Shown here one piece after another: positions 43,464-55,600 of a DNA stretch of 64,000 nucleotides. Made by a program: the position numbers and the translations under genes. The notes beneath the pieces were generated by a model. That model worked only from the letters and a program-made list of their open reading frames with translations. It had not been told where the DNA came from and searched no databases. Numbering within the stretch: the stretch's first letter is position 1; the number at the start of each line of letters is the position of its first letter. Source of the DNA: Schizosaccharomyces osmophilus (Eukaryota; Ascomycota; Schizosaccharomycetes; Schizosaccharomycetales; Schizosaccharomycetaceae); NCBI RefSeq assembly GCF_027921745.1, contig NC_079239.1, forward strand, positions 771,501-835,500, read 5' to 3'.

Positions 43464-46400
43464 ATGGACATTCTTCAAAAAGGTTACAATGTGATATTGG
43501 CACCTCCGAAAGTTCAACAGGCAGATGGAGCAATTTCGACTCTTTGCGATCGACTTGAACATGCGACTCTCTTTGAAGATAGAAAAGCTGCTGCTCTAGG
43601 AATTAAAAGCTTCGCCCGGGAATTTAAAGAAGTAAGCTATTGATACTTACATACACATAAGACAGTACTAACATGCTTTTGCTCTAGTTGGTCGCCGCCC
43701 ACGGGCTTAAAGGGATTATCCGATCTTTACACCGTGATTCAGAAGATCCAGAGTTATTGAGGGTGGCTTTGGAAACCTGTTTGGTGCTGACAAAATCTTC
43801 AGATGAAAAACCTTCGTCGGACACAGCTTTATGGGTCTCTGATCAGTTTGTCTTAAATCATGATAACATTCATTGTCTTTTAAATAGTGTTTTACATGAT
43901 GATTTTTACGTCCAGTTGTATTCCATTGAACTTTTTTCATCCATATTGGCCTGTAGACCTGCTGAGTTGAAGGATTGCATTCAAAGCTTCCCTTCAGCAA
44001 TCTCAAATATAATGACTCCATTAAGAGATACTAGAGAGCCGATCCGAAATGCTGCTCTGTATTTTTTGAAAGATTTGACCATGGATTGTGCCAGCCTACA
44101 GAAACTTGTTGTTTTTGAGAACGCGTTCGACTCTATATTATCTATTTTGGATAGTGAGGGTGGAATTGACGGTGGATTAATTTCTTCCGATGCACTTGTC
44201 TTTTTAGACACTCTTCTGAAAGACAATATCACCAACCAACACTTTTTTCGAGAATCCAATCAATTACCCAGTTTTATTCGCCTAATAGACCCTGATACAA
44301 TTATAGATGCACAGTGGGATTCTCTTCGTATTCGTTGTATCAATCTCGTTCTACATGTTTTACAGTCTTTGACGCCTATTGGTCTTTCATCAGGAAAAGC
44401 AAATCAAAATGCCATTATGAAAAGCAATTCTTATAACTTTCTCCTACAGTTGGCAACGAATGAGGATTTGCTACATTTGGATATCCCAAAAATCGCCTGG
44501 ATCACCCTTGCTCATTTAGTTTACGCAAATAACGACTGCCAGGAAACTTTAGTCAAAAGCTCTTATTTCGTCAACCGAGAAACAGATGTTTTGTCTTCTT
44601 TCATAAACCAGGTTTTTCTTCCTTCAATTTCTCCTTCGCATCGTTATTCTGTTGTTTTCCTTCTAAAGGCTTTGGTTGAATCAAACGACCACTTGGCTGA
44701 GGCCTTCCTGCAAAAGATTATAGATATATATCGAGGTAAAGAGACGTCAAAACTGAACTTATTGGACCGGTATCTTGACATATCCATACTTGCCGACACC
44801 GAGCAATACAGTCATTGGTTGATTAGCGTTATTTTAAGCTCTTTGGTAGCAGGCAGCGATGAGAGGAAGTTGCACTTATGCACAATACCACTTTATCAAG
44901 AAATTGCTGCGGATGAAGAAGACGAAGAAGAAGTTACTTTTATTCAATGTATTTCCACCAAGCTTATTGCAACATTACGGCATGATCATGCCCTTCATAA
45001 TTGTGTTGGATATCTGACCTTACTTATCACTTTGGTTGATAACAATGCTCACTGTGTAAAAGATTTCCTGTCTGAAAGCAGTATACTACAGACCTTATTG
45101 ACGACTTTAATGGACGAATCTTCTACAGCAAGTTCCATAATTCAGGGCATGATAGCCGTTTTATTGGCACTTGTTTACCATTATTGTCCTCTTGACTCTT
45201 CTGTGCCAAAATCTAGTGTTTACAGAGCAATCAATTCAGCGGTTACTCGTGATGTCTTTTTGAACCGCCTTCATAGACTACGCCAGCATGAACAGGTTCG
45301 CAGTCATATCCCATTGAACGAAATTACTGATGGTGACCTCAATACGTTACTCTTCGACACAATGTTCATTGATTTCTTTAAAGATAATTTTTATCGCTTA
45401 ACGCATTCCATTGATGATGCTTCCGACGCTTACAATACAGAAGCTGATGGAGTTAACACTCTACATGCTTATGAACAAGCTCAACAAAAGCTAATTACTC
45501 TAGAAAAAGAACTGGCAGAAACTAAAAACCTATTGAGTTCCATTTCAAGCGATAAAGAGGAAGAGGTGCGAGGCTATAAAAATGAGTTAGAAGAAAAACA
45601 AAAAGTAATTAATGAGCTTCAAGTACTTACAGACGAGTATCGTCAAGAATTGAGCTTTCTTCGACAAAGTTTATACGATATCAAAATTGAGTTAGATTAC
45701 TCCAAGTCCAATGCTAGCAGTATGGAACAGGAAATGAAAGTGCTTCGTGAAGGTCACGATATGGAAATCAATGATTTTACCGAAGAAAATGAGAGACTTC
45801 GGAAGCTTTTGGAGTCTATCAAAGATCAATTTAAGGTGATTAGTGTCAAAAATAAAGACCTGTATACAACAATACAGGACTTAGAGAAGGCTAATAACGA
45901 ATATAAATCATTGAAATCTGAAAATTCCTCATTACAGAAGAAAGTTAATGACCTCACAGAGAAATTACAGGGATTAAACAAGACTATGACTTCTATGAAA
46001 AGCTCTTTGAACGAATCTCATAGCTTAGAGAAATCCTTGACCCAGCAGATACAAAAGAAGGACGATCTTTTATCTAAACATAATGATGAAAAAAGTGGAT
46101 ACGAGAACCGAATTAAAGGAATCGAATCCGACATTAATACTTTAAGGAAAGAATTGGAAGAATTACGTGAAAGTAAGGGCTCTTTAATGGAAGAATTAAA
46201 AAACACCGAGAATGTTGTGAAGCAGCAATCCAACGAGCTGAAGCTTGCTAAGCAAAAATACAATTCTTCTCAAGAAAAGTTGAACTCAAACTCACAAAAT
46301 TCGAAAGCAAGTGAAAAGAAAATTTCCTCATTAGAAAGTGAACTTAAGAAAGAAAAAGGCATGGTCAAAAAATTACAAGAGGAACTAGATAGCACTAATT

Positions 46401-46801
46401 CTGAAGTCCACCGCTTGAAGAACGAAATTACTGAAGGAGAGTCTTTTCGGTCTACTTCGCAATCAACCCGAAGTGTTCAGAAAGAGGAAATAGACAAACT
46501 TAAATCTGATAGGGATGAGCTTCAGAAAACACGTAAGATCGCTGATGAGGAGAATGTACAGTTTAAAGACACATGTGAAGAATTAAAGAAGAAGGTTGCC
46601 GATCTTGAAGCTAAGGATGATCAAAATACAGCAGAATTACAAAAACAGAATACTGAACTAGAAAAGAGACTTAAAGAGGCCGACGAATACTGGTTGCTTA
46701 TCATTGAAGAGTTGGAATCAAAGCGCTCAAGGGATAAGAAAGTTTTAAAAGAATTGGGACATGAAGTTTCTGAAGATGAGAATGAAAGTGATGAAAATTA
46801 A
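43464..46801 (+). CDS. uso1: Vesicle tether Uso1/p115
   Basis: Two exons, 43464-43631 and 43688-46801, joined in phase 0, give 1,093 residues. Uso1/p115 tethers ER-derived vesicles at the Golgi. The first exon encodes the family N-terminus (MDILQKGYNVILAPPKVQQA ... DRKAAALGIKSF). An armadillo-like head covers about residues 1-640, including an acidic DEEDEEEV loop. A long parallel coiled coil runs from about 655 to 1075, and the C-terminus is acidic (SEDENESDEN), as in p115. The intron is 56 nt with ACTAAC as branch site. Confidence 0.93.
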
Positions 46802-46865
46802 CGGAAGCACAATCTTTTGGATAGAATAATAATAATAAATACAAAAGATATAATTACCTAAATAT

Positions 46866-48543
46866 CTAATCAAAATCTTCTCCTCGATTCCACGAATTAG
46901 CCAAAACCCAAAAATGCTCACTATTACCTAGTTGTTCAAGTGATTGTCGAGCTTCATTTTCAGTGGGACACTTTCGAAACGTCCAATATGAGAAGTTTCG
47001 TTTACTTAGATCACCTTCCCAGATTAACTCACATGTGTTTTCATTATAAGGTATGGTGCTTCCATTCATATCAGCGAGCTTATTTCCTTGGGCTAATATA
47101 GAATTCCTTGAGGTATCTGTCCAATCTATACGATTTATCATTAACTTTTTAAAATGTTTAATATTCTTTCTTCCTCCTTCGACGATAACCAAGTTAAGTT
47201 TGTCGTTTAGTATACATGCTCCTGTAAGACCCAGTTGTTTAGCATTTAAATCGATTTTCAAACGGTGTGGTCTGTGTGCAAGGTATTTAATTCTAAAGTA
47301 GGTTAGTAAAAATTCAAGTTTATTCGTAACAATACTTACTTGAAAACAAGACACTGCAAGCCGCTTGCAACATCTTCTTCCAGCTTTTTAAGTAATTTAT
47401 TCCTTCTCTCCTCCGGTGCAAGTTTTCTTTCTTCATTCATTTGTTCATGACGAAGACGTCGCTCTTCAACTTGTTTTCTAACCTCTGCTTCCATTTTTGT
47501 TGGATCCTTAATAGCCGCGTCACCTAGTACATTCATAAGATTTGAAAGCTTAACCTTTGGAGGTTCTGGAGGCTCTAATCCTAACAACTGGCGATCTTGT
47601 TTTTCTTTACGAGCTTCAGCTCGTGTCTGTCTCCGAATTTTCTTTTGTTCCTATACATGTTAGCATAAGTTGGTATATTTTTAAGAATTACCTTTTTAGT
47701 CAAGAAAAGAGATTTGGAGGGTGGTTGGTTTTTCAAATAAGGCGGAAGAACAGGAATCGGATGCTGTATATTCGATGTTATAGTCTCACTGTTTTCAAAA
47801 ATTTTCCAAGTATATTGATCGCCGTAAGTTGATTCATCAACAACATAGGGCAAATCCCACCATTCGACACTAGGAGGTTCAACTCGATGTATGGATTTGC
47901 TGGTCACTAGAAGCTCGTCATTTATTCCTGCCTTTTCGGAATGCAAGGCAACACGTTTCTTTAGCTCTTCTAATTGAGACTGACGTCGAAATTGTTCAGC
48001 TTCTTCAATATATTTACCAGAAGCATTCAGAGATAAAGCCCTAGGAGCTCGACTACGTCTTGATTCCTTTGTTCTAGGATCGTAATAAGGGAGGTTTTCA
48101 ACTTTAGGTGCTTCAATATCTTCTAAAAGCGGATTCCTCTTACTTTCAACGGAACGCTCCTGTGGTAAAACATTAGGACTATCCCGTACTGGTTTGTTAG
48201 GTACAGAAGGCTTTTCGGAATTCCCGTTATATGAATAGGAGTCATCTTTCAATAGGGCAGGATGGATGCCAACCCGTAAGCCTCCCCTTGCAACATCACC
48301 CTCAGTATGTTGAGATGGAGCAGAGGGCGGTGAAAAAGAATTCTAAAACAATAATTAGAAAATTATCTCATTCTTTATACTTACAAATCGTTTCGCGGTT
48401 CTTTCTCTTAACTCAGCAATACGACGCTGAGCTGCACCTGGTTCATTGGGTCTATTCCCATCGGAATTTTGGTCTGACCCACCAAATCTTTGAGAAGAAG
48501 TTCTTTTCTCTAACTCTAATTTTCTTCTTTTGACAGCTTCCAT
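46866..48543 (-). CDS. prp3: U4/U6 snRNP protein Prp3
   Basis: Four exons read 48543-48385, 48342-47692, 47650-47340, 47292-46866; phases close and give 515 residues (S. pombe about 542). Prp3 belongs to the U4/U6.U5 tri-snRNP. The N-terminus has KRRKLELEKR and the AAQRRIAELRERTAKRF helix. The middle contains the Prp3 core (LPYYDPRTKESRRSRAPRAL; VEWWDLPYVVDES; LTKKEQKKIRRQTRAEARKE; LLGLEPPEPPKVKLSNLMNV). The C-terminal domain contains LTGACILNDKLNLVIVEGG and ISR-like WTFRKCPTENEARQSLEQL. Only 64 bases separate its stop from that of uso1. Confidence 0.93.
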
Positions 48544-48878
48544 CTACTTACAGTTAATCAACGTTATAAGTTGAGTCGACAAGAAACTTACTATGCAAAT
48601 ATAATAAACAGTTAGAAAAACGCGTAACTCCTTCACGGGAAGTTGTACTTTTATACAAAAGATTGAGGACTCTAATAAAAGACTCAAGTGAGGTTTTTTT
48701 TTAAAAAAAAAAGAAGTAATGCAGGCGGTTGGGGTTGTGATGAGAGTGTCTGAAGAAAGAGAGGAATGTGATTTAAGAATATTATCTATTGTACATGAGA
48801 ATTTGATATAAAAGAACAAGAAGATTACCATAATAATCCAAAAATTAGAAACCATACTAAAAGTCTATGATTTGGAAA
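48544..48878. other. Spacer prp3 / pof11
   Basis: 335 bases, AT-rich with A/T homopolymers near 48695-48715. It holds the prp3 promoter and pof11 3' UTR. No gene is supported. Confidence 0.65.
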
Positions 48879-50508
48879 TTAGAAAAACGTACAGTCAATT
48901 CCATAATCAAACCTCCAAACAAAAATCTCGCTGTTATGAGTACAGGCTATAATACGCCGGTGATCACATTGTAACCCAAATACCCGAGATCTTCGGTCAT
49001 TATGTAAAACGCAGTACAATTCTCCGGTTTCAAAATTCCATACCCGTATGGTCCCGTCGTATCCTCCAGAAACAACTTTTTCATCGTCAAATTGTAAAGT
49101 TCGGATGAGATCTTCATGACCTTGAAGTATACGAAGCAGCTTTCCGGACTCGGCTTCGAAGATGCGAACTGTGGTATCTGACGATCCTGAAACTATGTAC
49201 TGCCCATTGTACTGACTACAGGCAATTCCTCGCTGATGCGCATGTATGACTTTTAAGCACTGTCCACTATGGATGTCCCACATCCTTAGAGTACGATCAC
49301 CGCTGGCCGTTACGATAACACCGGTGGCTTCATTGTATTGAACGGAGTTAACAGAAGCAAGATGTCCTCTCAAGACATGTACGCAGGGGTTTTCTTCGGG
49401 TGAAGGATCCAGCTTCCATACGCGAGCTGTATGATCACGAGAACAGGAAATGATGTACTTCCCAGCGACAATGACTCCTAAAACATTGTCTGTATGCCCA
49501 GTCAAATATTTGATAGGGCACCTTCTTTGCCAACTCCAAACCAAAATGGAAGTATCGGAAGAGCCAGAGACGACGAGGTCACGTTCTCGGTCAAATTGCA
49601 AACATAAGACACTGCCCAAATGACCATGAAGAGAATACAACAAGGCACCAGCATGAATGTCCCAGACACTGATCATACGGTCTTTTGACCCACTGACGAC
49701 AAAGTCGTCATCATATTGCACACAATATACGCTGTCCGTTGAATTACGAGAGAACCTTCCCAGTCGTGTTGGGGCTTGCAGTTCGCATAAAACGAAATTA
49801 CCATGGCGCCAATTGGATTCCAATCGAGCGCGTTCTTTGTAAATATGAGACCAATTGAGCAGAGGATGGTTTTGCGAATCGTAGACGCATTGTTGATCGT
49901 GAAAGATAGTCCCATGGGGACCTAGAAAGTGTTGATCGATACGAATGAAATCCTCTTCAGAGAAGGGATGATTTTTGGTACGCGTCCATTCTTGGAATTC
50001 TTGTGCGACCTTGGGATTTAGGTGCCAATCTTTTCGTTGGAACAGCGTTTTCCATAGAGCAGGGTCTTCTAGTAGCCTTTTCCATCTTCTGGACATGGAT
50101 TTGCATCTGCAAAGGTCATATTGACTGAGACAGCTAAAAATCCGCAAAATGATTTCCTCGGGAAAAAACTAGAAAATGGATTAGAAACGAAAGCATGGAA
50201 GAAGATGAAAGCACAGCGTACTTCAGTAAAATCCTTGAATAATAGAGTTTGTATATAGTGGTAGACGAAGAGAATTCCTTCTCTCGGCAGCTCTGAAAGT
50301 GTAAGTTGTATGGTATCTAATTGTTAGTTTGGGCATTCAAGTTACTAGACGAAAGCATACCGAGTTTTTTGGATTCCAAGGGAGAAAAAGAACAAGTACG
50401 TGGACAGCCACTTTTGCCATTCAATAAGTCATTTTGTTCACATGCTTTGCCTGCTAGTTCATTTAAAATTTGGTGTTTATTGCAATTTGTTTTTGGGTCA
50501 TCAGGCAT
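48879..50508 (-). CDS. pof11: F-box/WD-repeat protein Pof11
   Basis: Three exons read 50508-50361, 50292-50222, 50168-48879, 502 residues (about 506 in S. pombe). It is expected to be a substrate adaptor of an SCF ubiquitin ligase. An F-box lies near residues 72-118 ([20 protein letters not shown] ... [15 protein letters not shown]) and spans the second splice. At least seven WD40 repeats follow from about 200 ([112 protein letters not shown], and a last one). The first intron has a weaker GTATGC donor. Confidence 0.92.
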
Positions 50509-52622
50509 TGGAAGGAATGAAAGAAGAACAACTAGAAGAAAAAAAGGTTTGAAGAAATTTGGTTTTTAGAAGAAGGCTTCTCTTTTTTTACACACAATCC
50601 AAGTCCTTAGCTTTTAAAAAGCTCAAGTAAAAGCATGCTTCATAAATTCCACAATTCAACGTTGGGAAACCAGCCTTAAAAGTTAAAAAGCGTTTCAAGG
50701 CTTGTAGAGAGAACGAAAGTCGAGAATTCAGTTGTCTTTACCCGTATAAAAAAAACCCAATCTTCTACATCTGTTGAATAGGTTCAAAGGATAAGGAGGC
50801 CTTTGCATCTCGTTAGTAAATAGAGAGAAGAGATGTAAATTCGTGTCAAGAAAAGAAGGGAAACCTTTCTTTTCAGTTTGGTTTTTCACGTTTTTCCATT
50901 GTAGTTTACGAAAAGCAAATGAATCGACAGGTTTATTCAATCTACTTTTGATGATTCTCATCTTGTGAAAAAGAAGTACAAACATGCAAAAATACAAAAG
51001 TACAAAATAAATCACATAGTTAAGAAAGTCAATTCTGTCATGTGTTTTGTTTTGAAAGGTATATAGCATCCTCAAATGCATGTCATCAACAAAGAGTTCA
51101 TTTGTCGCTACCAAAATGATTATTTATTTTCAGCGACACTAGAGCCGAATATTTATTTCACGTGAAATGCATCAAAGGAGAAAATGAAGATCCAACAGAC
51201 ACAAAAAGAACCGATCGTAAATGCTGAAGAAATGGAAAAGATAAAAATCGCCTAAAGAGAAAGTGTTGACAGAAACCTTTTTCTTTTCTTTTTCGAATAT
51301 GGCATCGAATTAGTATAGCACTTATAGATAGAGATATAATAGGGATTGATATTTTATTAATGAAATTCTTGTTGTCTTAGTCTAAACAATCCAAGCGGGC
51401 CAACATTTATGTTTATGAATATTGTCGCAACAAGTCGACGCAGTCCATTCTTCTTCTTCTTCTTCTTCTTAGAGATAGAATCCCTCGACAAATCTATTGA
51501 AGCATTCTATTTCTAAACAACTTCCTATAGGTAACCATTTTCTACCTTCTTTTACTTTACTTTCTTTACTTAACTTTACGTTCCATCAACTCTCTTTCCT
51601 ACATAACCACACATAGACTTTTACCAACTTAAACTACCTACCACATAACAGACTCTGCCCCCTTTTAGTCAGCATCGGCTGTGCCTTTCTACAAACCCAG
51701 CAGTCAAGAGCTGCGCACTTTTTGTTTATCTACCAGCATCGATTATTATCAATGGTGCCCGGATTGCGCAGCTCTTGACTGCTAAATTAGTGTAAACAAA
51801 GAAAGAAAAGTAACACAAATTGCAATCTCAGTGTATGAACAAACAAGGACTCCTTTGAGATTGATTGCGATAATAAGGAGTACATTCTGAATTGCTTTTT
51901 CTGCTAACTATTCCAAACAAACGATCCTACCAAGTTGTTGATTTCGTCGATGCTTCATCAAGAAATGCTTCGCTTCACGAGTAAAACGTGTGGCTCTTTT
52001 TTCTTATTTTTTGTTTGTTTATTTGTTTTAAATTCTTAGTAGAAGGCATTTGAAGTGCTTGTTTCTAAATAGCTAGCAATCTTGGTAGCATTCTCTTAGA
52101 TATCAGGGAGAAGACGTCATGTGAACCACCATTATTTGTTACTTTCAAAGCCTTAAGACGATATTATATTCTGTCACCTAGAAATAGCCTCCTTTTATCT
52201 GACAACTGTTAGCTCCCCTTTTCCACGACTGCATTTCACCAGAAAATTGGGTGAAAGGTTTTGCTTCTCTGCTCTTTTGTTTCAAACAACTAGTGGAAGT
52301 CAATTCCAACAGGAACTCAAACAATAGCTGCAATCCTTCTTTGCTTGCTTTCGAGAGGTACCCTACTACTCCAAAACACACTCTTACCTCTTTCCTTTCG
52401 AGCCATTCCGCCCATTTCCCCTTTTCTTCTTCAGTCGGTCACCTCTTCTTTTTTAGATGGAGAAGTTTGTTTGTAAGCGATTGTAAATATTCACACACAA
52501 ACCCCATCTGATCAAATCCATCAGACTTGTTTGCATCGCAAATTTTTACTTTTCGACCAAAAAATTGAATTATATCTCTTTTTGCTTATACCATTTTTCT
52601 TAAAACACCCCGCTTTCTAATC
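50509..52622. other. 2.1-kb divergent region pof11 / abc transporter
   Basis: No convincing gene. It holds a TTC microsatellite (51448-51470), a 19-bp perfect inverted repeat (51699-51783), a forkhead-like GTAAACAAA at 51792-51800, and a nine-codon upstream frame starting near 52457. The 128-codon - frame at 50728-51114 begins with TTG and is doubtful. Confidence 0.55.
51699..51783. repeat. Perfect 19-bp inverted repeat with 47-nt loop
   Basis: Left arm 51699-51717 is AGCAGTCAAGAGCTGCGCA; right arm 51765-51783 is its exact reverse complement. Flanks do not extend the pairing. The arms are GC-richer than their surroundings. Function is unknown; it could be a hairpin RNA, a paired protein-binding site, or a relic of a small element. 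Confidence 0.9.
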
Positions 52623-55600
52623 ATGGATGTTCCACGACCCTCTCCCTATATGTTTGGGTCAAGTAGTTTTCAATACTTGCCATATCAGGTGCGCTCCCTC
52701 CTTGGAAACTCCTTTACTTATTTTCTAAAAGAAAGTCCTCACGATTACCATGAGGATTCTCTCTTGTCCCAAGTGCACTACAAGTACCTTCTTACCGGTG
52801 GTCTTGTTTGTACATACCTCTACGTAATATATCAATGGCTTTCCAATTCTTTCTTTGTAAAGCGTCATGTATCTTCCGAGTTTTCTGGCCTGCGGCGCGT
52901 CCATGGTCTCTGTCTCTGGATGCTTTCTTTTCTCTTTTTATGTTTAACCGTATTCATGTATGCTGAAGGGCGTTTCCCAACGAGATTTGTAGCCCATGGT
53001 GTTAATCATGTGTTGCTTGCTTTTTCTATACACTCTTTTCTTTTTCATTCACTCCGCATCCTTGTTCCCCGGGCCCGCCCTACCTTATATCATTCTGCGG
53101 TATTATTGAATCTTTTCATCGTTCCTGTCTTCTTTGATTTTTACATTTATCCCTTTCTTCTAATCCATCGTCCTCCTATGTCCATTTTCTCTCCGTTTTT
53201 ATGGGCCTATTTTGCGATTGCCATCGCCATAAATATCATTCCGTGGTTTACACCACGTGTGTGGTATCCCTTGTTTCCCGAGGAGCACGATCGACCTTCC
53301 GAAGAACAAACCTGTACTTACTTTAGTTATATTTGCAGCTACTATTGGCTAAACAGACTCATCAGTATCGCTACTCGTCGTACTGTCGAGTTTGATGATG
53401 CTCCTCAGCTGCCGGATTATGATAAGAACAAACTCTGGTCTAGTAGGTATGAAAGACTCAAACGCCCTTCTTTGTATGTTACTATGCATCTTATTTTTGC
53501 ATTCCAAATGCTGGGTATGGCTACTGCAAGCTTTTTCATTAGTGCTACACAATTTATTTCCCCTGTAGCCATGAATCGCTTCCTTAAATATTTGGAAAAT
53601 CCCAAGGCCGATTATTTGTCTCCTTATGTCTGGATTGCTTTGCTTTTACTTGGTCCCTTCATAAATTCAATGGCCTTCCAATCTTACCTATTTTTGTCAA
53701 CTCGCTATACCGTCCGTTCTTACTCGGTTCTTGTCTATCAAATATACAAAAAGGTGCTCGATTTTCGTTTTGTGCAAAACAAAAATGAGGAATCAAAAGT
53801 AGGCCGAGTGAACAACCTTATTTCTACTGATGCTAATGATATTGGTGAGCTTCGAGAATTTATTCATGTTGCCGTAAGAGCACCGTTTGAAATCGGTATT
53901 TCTGTCTACTTGTTGCAAAAACTATTAGGTTGGAGTGCTTACATCGGCCTTGTCCTTGCCGTTTTAACCACATCCGTTCCTATTTTGTTGGGTCCTTTTG
54001 TTGCTAAGCTAACTTTGATGTCAAACAAAGCAACTGATTCCCGTATTGAATTAATGTCCGAACTTCTTCAAAGTATTCGTGTAACAAAGTTCTTTGGTTG
54101 GGAACGCCCAATGCTCGAACGCGTGCAAGAAAAACGTCGATATGAGATTCATCGAACCTGGAAGTTGCTTTTAATGGAAATTTTAATTCAAGTTTTAGTT
54201 GAGTCTTTACCCTTTTTCAGCATGTTTGTTACCTTTATCCTCTTCACTACTGTAATGGGACAGAAAATTACACCTTCCATTGCATTTACTTCGATTTCAC
54301 TTTTCAATTTAGTGCGTAATCAATTTGCATGGATTTCTCATCTTTTAAGACAATTGGTACAGATTTTCGTTTCAATTGGTAGAATTTCAGACTTTTTGCA
54401 TGACCCTAATGAAGTTGATCCCTCTGTCTACACTGATTCAGAAAGTGAAGACGTTGGTTTTGACAATGCTACTTTCACTTGGCCATCCAACCCTGTTGAT
54501 GGAGATTTCCGTTTACGTGACTTGAATTTCAAATTTCCAAAGAACCAGCTCTCAATTGTTGTAGGACCTACCGGTTCCGGAAAAACTTCGCTTATTTCGG
54601 CTTTGCTTGGTGAATTAAGTCTTGCTAGCGGCTCTTATTCGTTACCTCGTTCTAAAGGTGTATCATACGTGTCTCAAGTCGCTTGGTTGCGCAATGCCAC
54701 CGTTAAAGATAATATTCTGTTCAACTCTATATTCGATGAAACACGCTACAGAGATGTTTTAAAATCCTGCGGTTTGCAGAGCGATTTGGAGAATTTACCT
54801 GCCGGTGATTTAACTGAAATTGGTGAGAAAGGTGTTACTTTGTCTGGAGGTCAGAAACAACGTATTGCGCTTGCTCGTGCTGTCTACGCACCTTCCTCCG
54901 TTGTTTTAATTGATGATGTTATGTCTGCTTTGGACATTCATACATCAAACTGGATTTTCCGCCATCTTTTCCAAGGTCCTTTAATGCAAAATCGTACTGT
55001 TATTCTCGTTACGCATAGTGTGAATCTTTTCTTAGATGATGCCAACTTTATCGTTACCGTTAAGAATGGATCAGCCTTTCCAACCAAGGATAAGTCATTA
55101 CCTATCTTGCAATTAAATGAAGAAATTGCTCATACACCTGAATCTACAGCTGAACCAGAGATGCCGATTTCAGAGATCCCACTTGATTCCTCAGTAGATG
55201 CTCAGCAAATTGCCGAATCAGGTAAATTAGTGGAAGATGAAAAAAGAGCAACCGGAGACGTACCTATGTCTGCTATTTTTGAATATTTCCGTCAATTCGG
55301 CTCGGGAACATATGTATGCATTATTCTTCTATTGCTAGTTGTTACTCAGACATTGTCTATTCTGATCGATTTGTGGGTGGCATTTTGGACCAACAAATCC
55401 ATAGACTCTCCTGATATGAGTAATACCAAGTTCTTATTTGTATATGGAACAATGCTCGTCCTTTACTGCGTGCTCGACTATTTGCGCACTTATACGTATG
55501 ACAAAGGTTCCTTGATTGCTGCAAAGAATATTCATAATTCGATGCTGAAGAATGTGTTCGGTACTTATGCTTCGTGGTTTAATAAGACTCCTACTGGAAG

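Noticed and set aside
50728-51114. 128-codon frame on the - strand with a possible membrane helix
   Set aside because: It begins with TTG, the first ATG leaves about 117 codons of low-complexity sequence, and it resembles no family. It lies in a promoter region.
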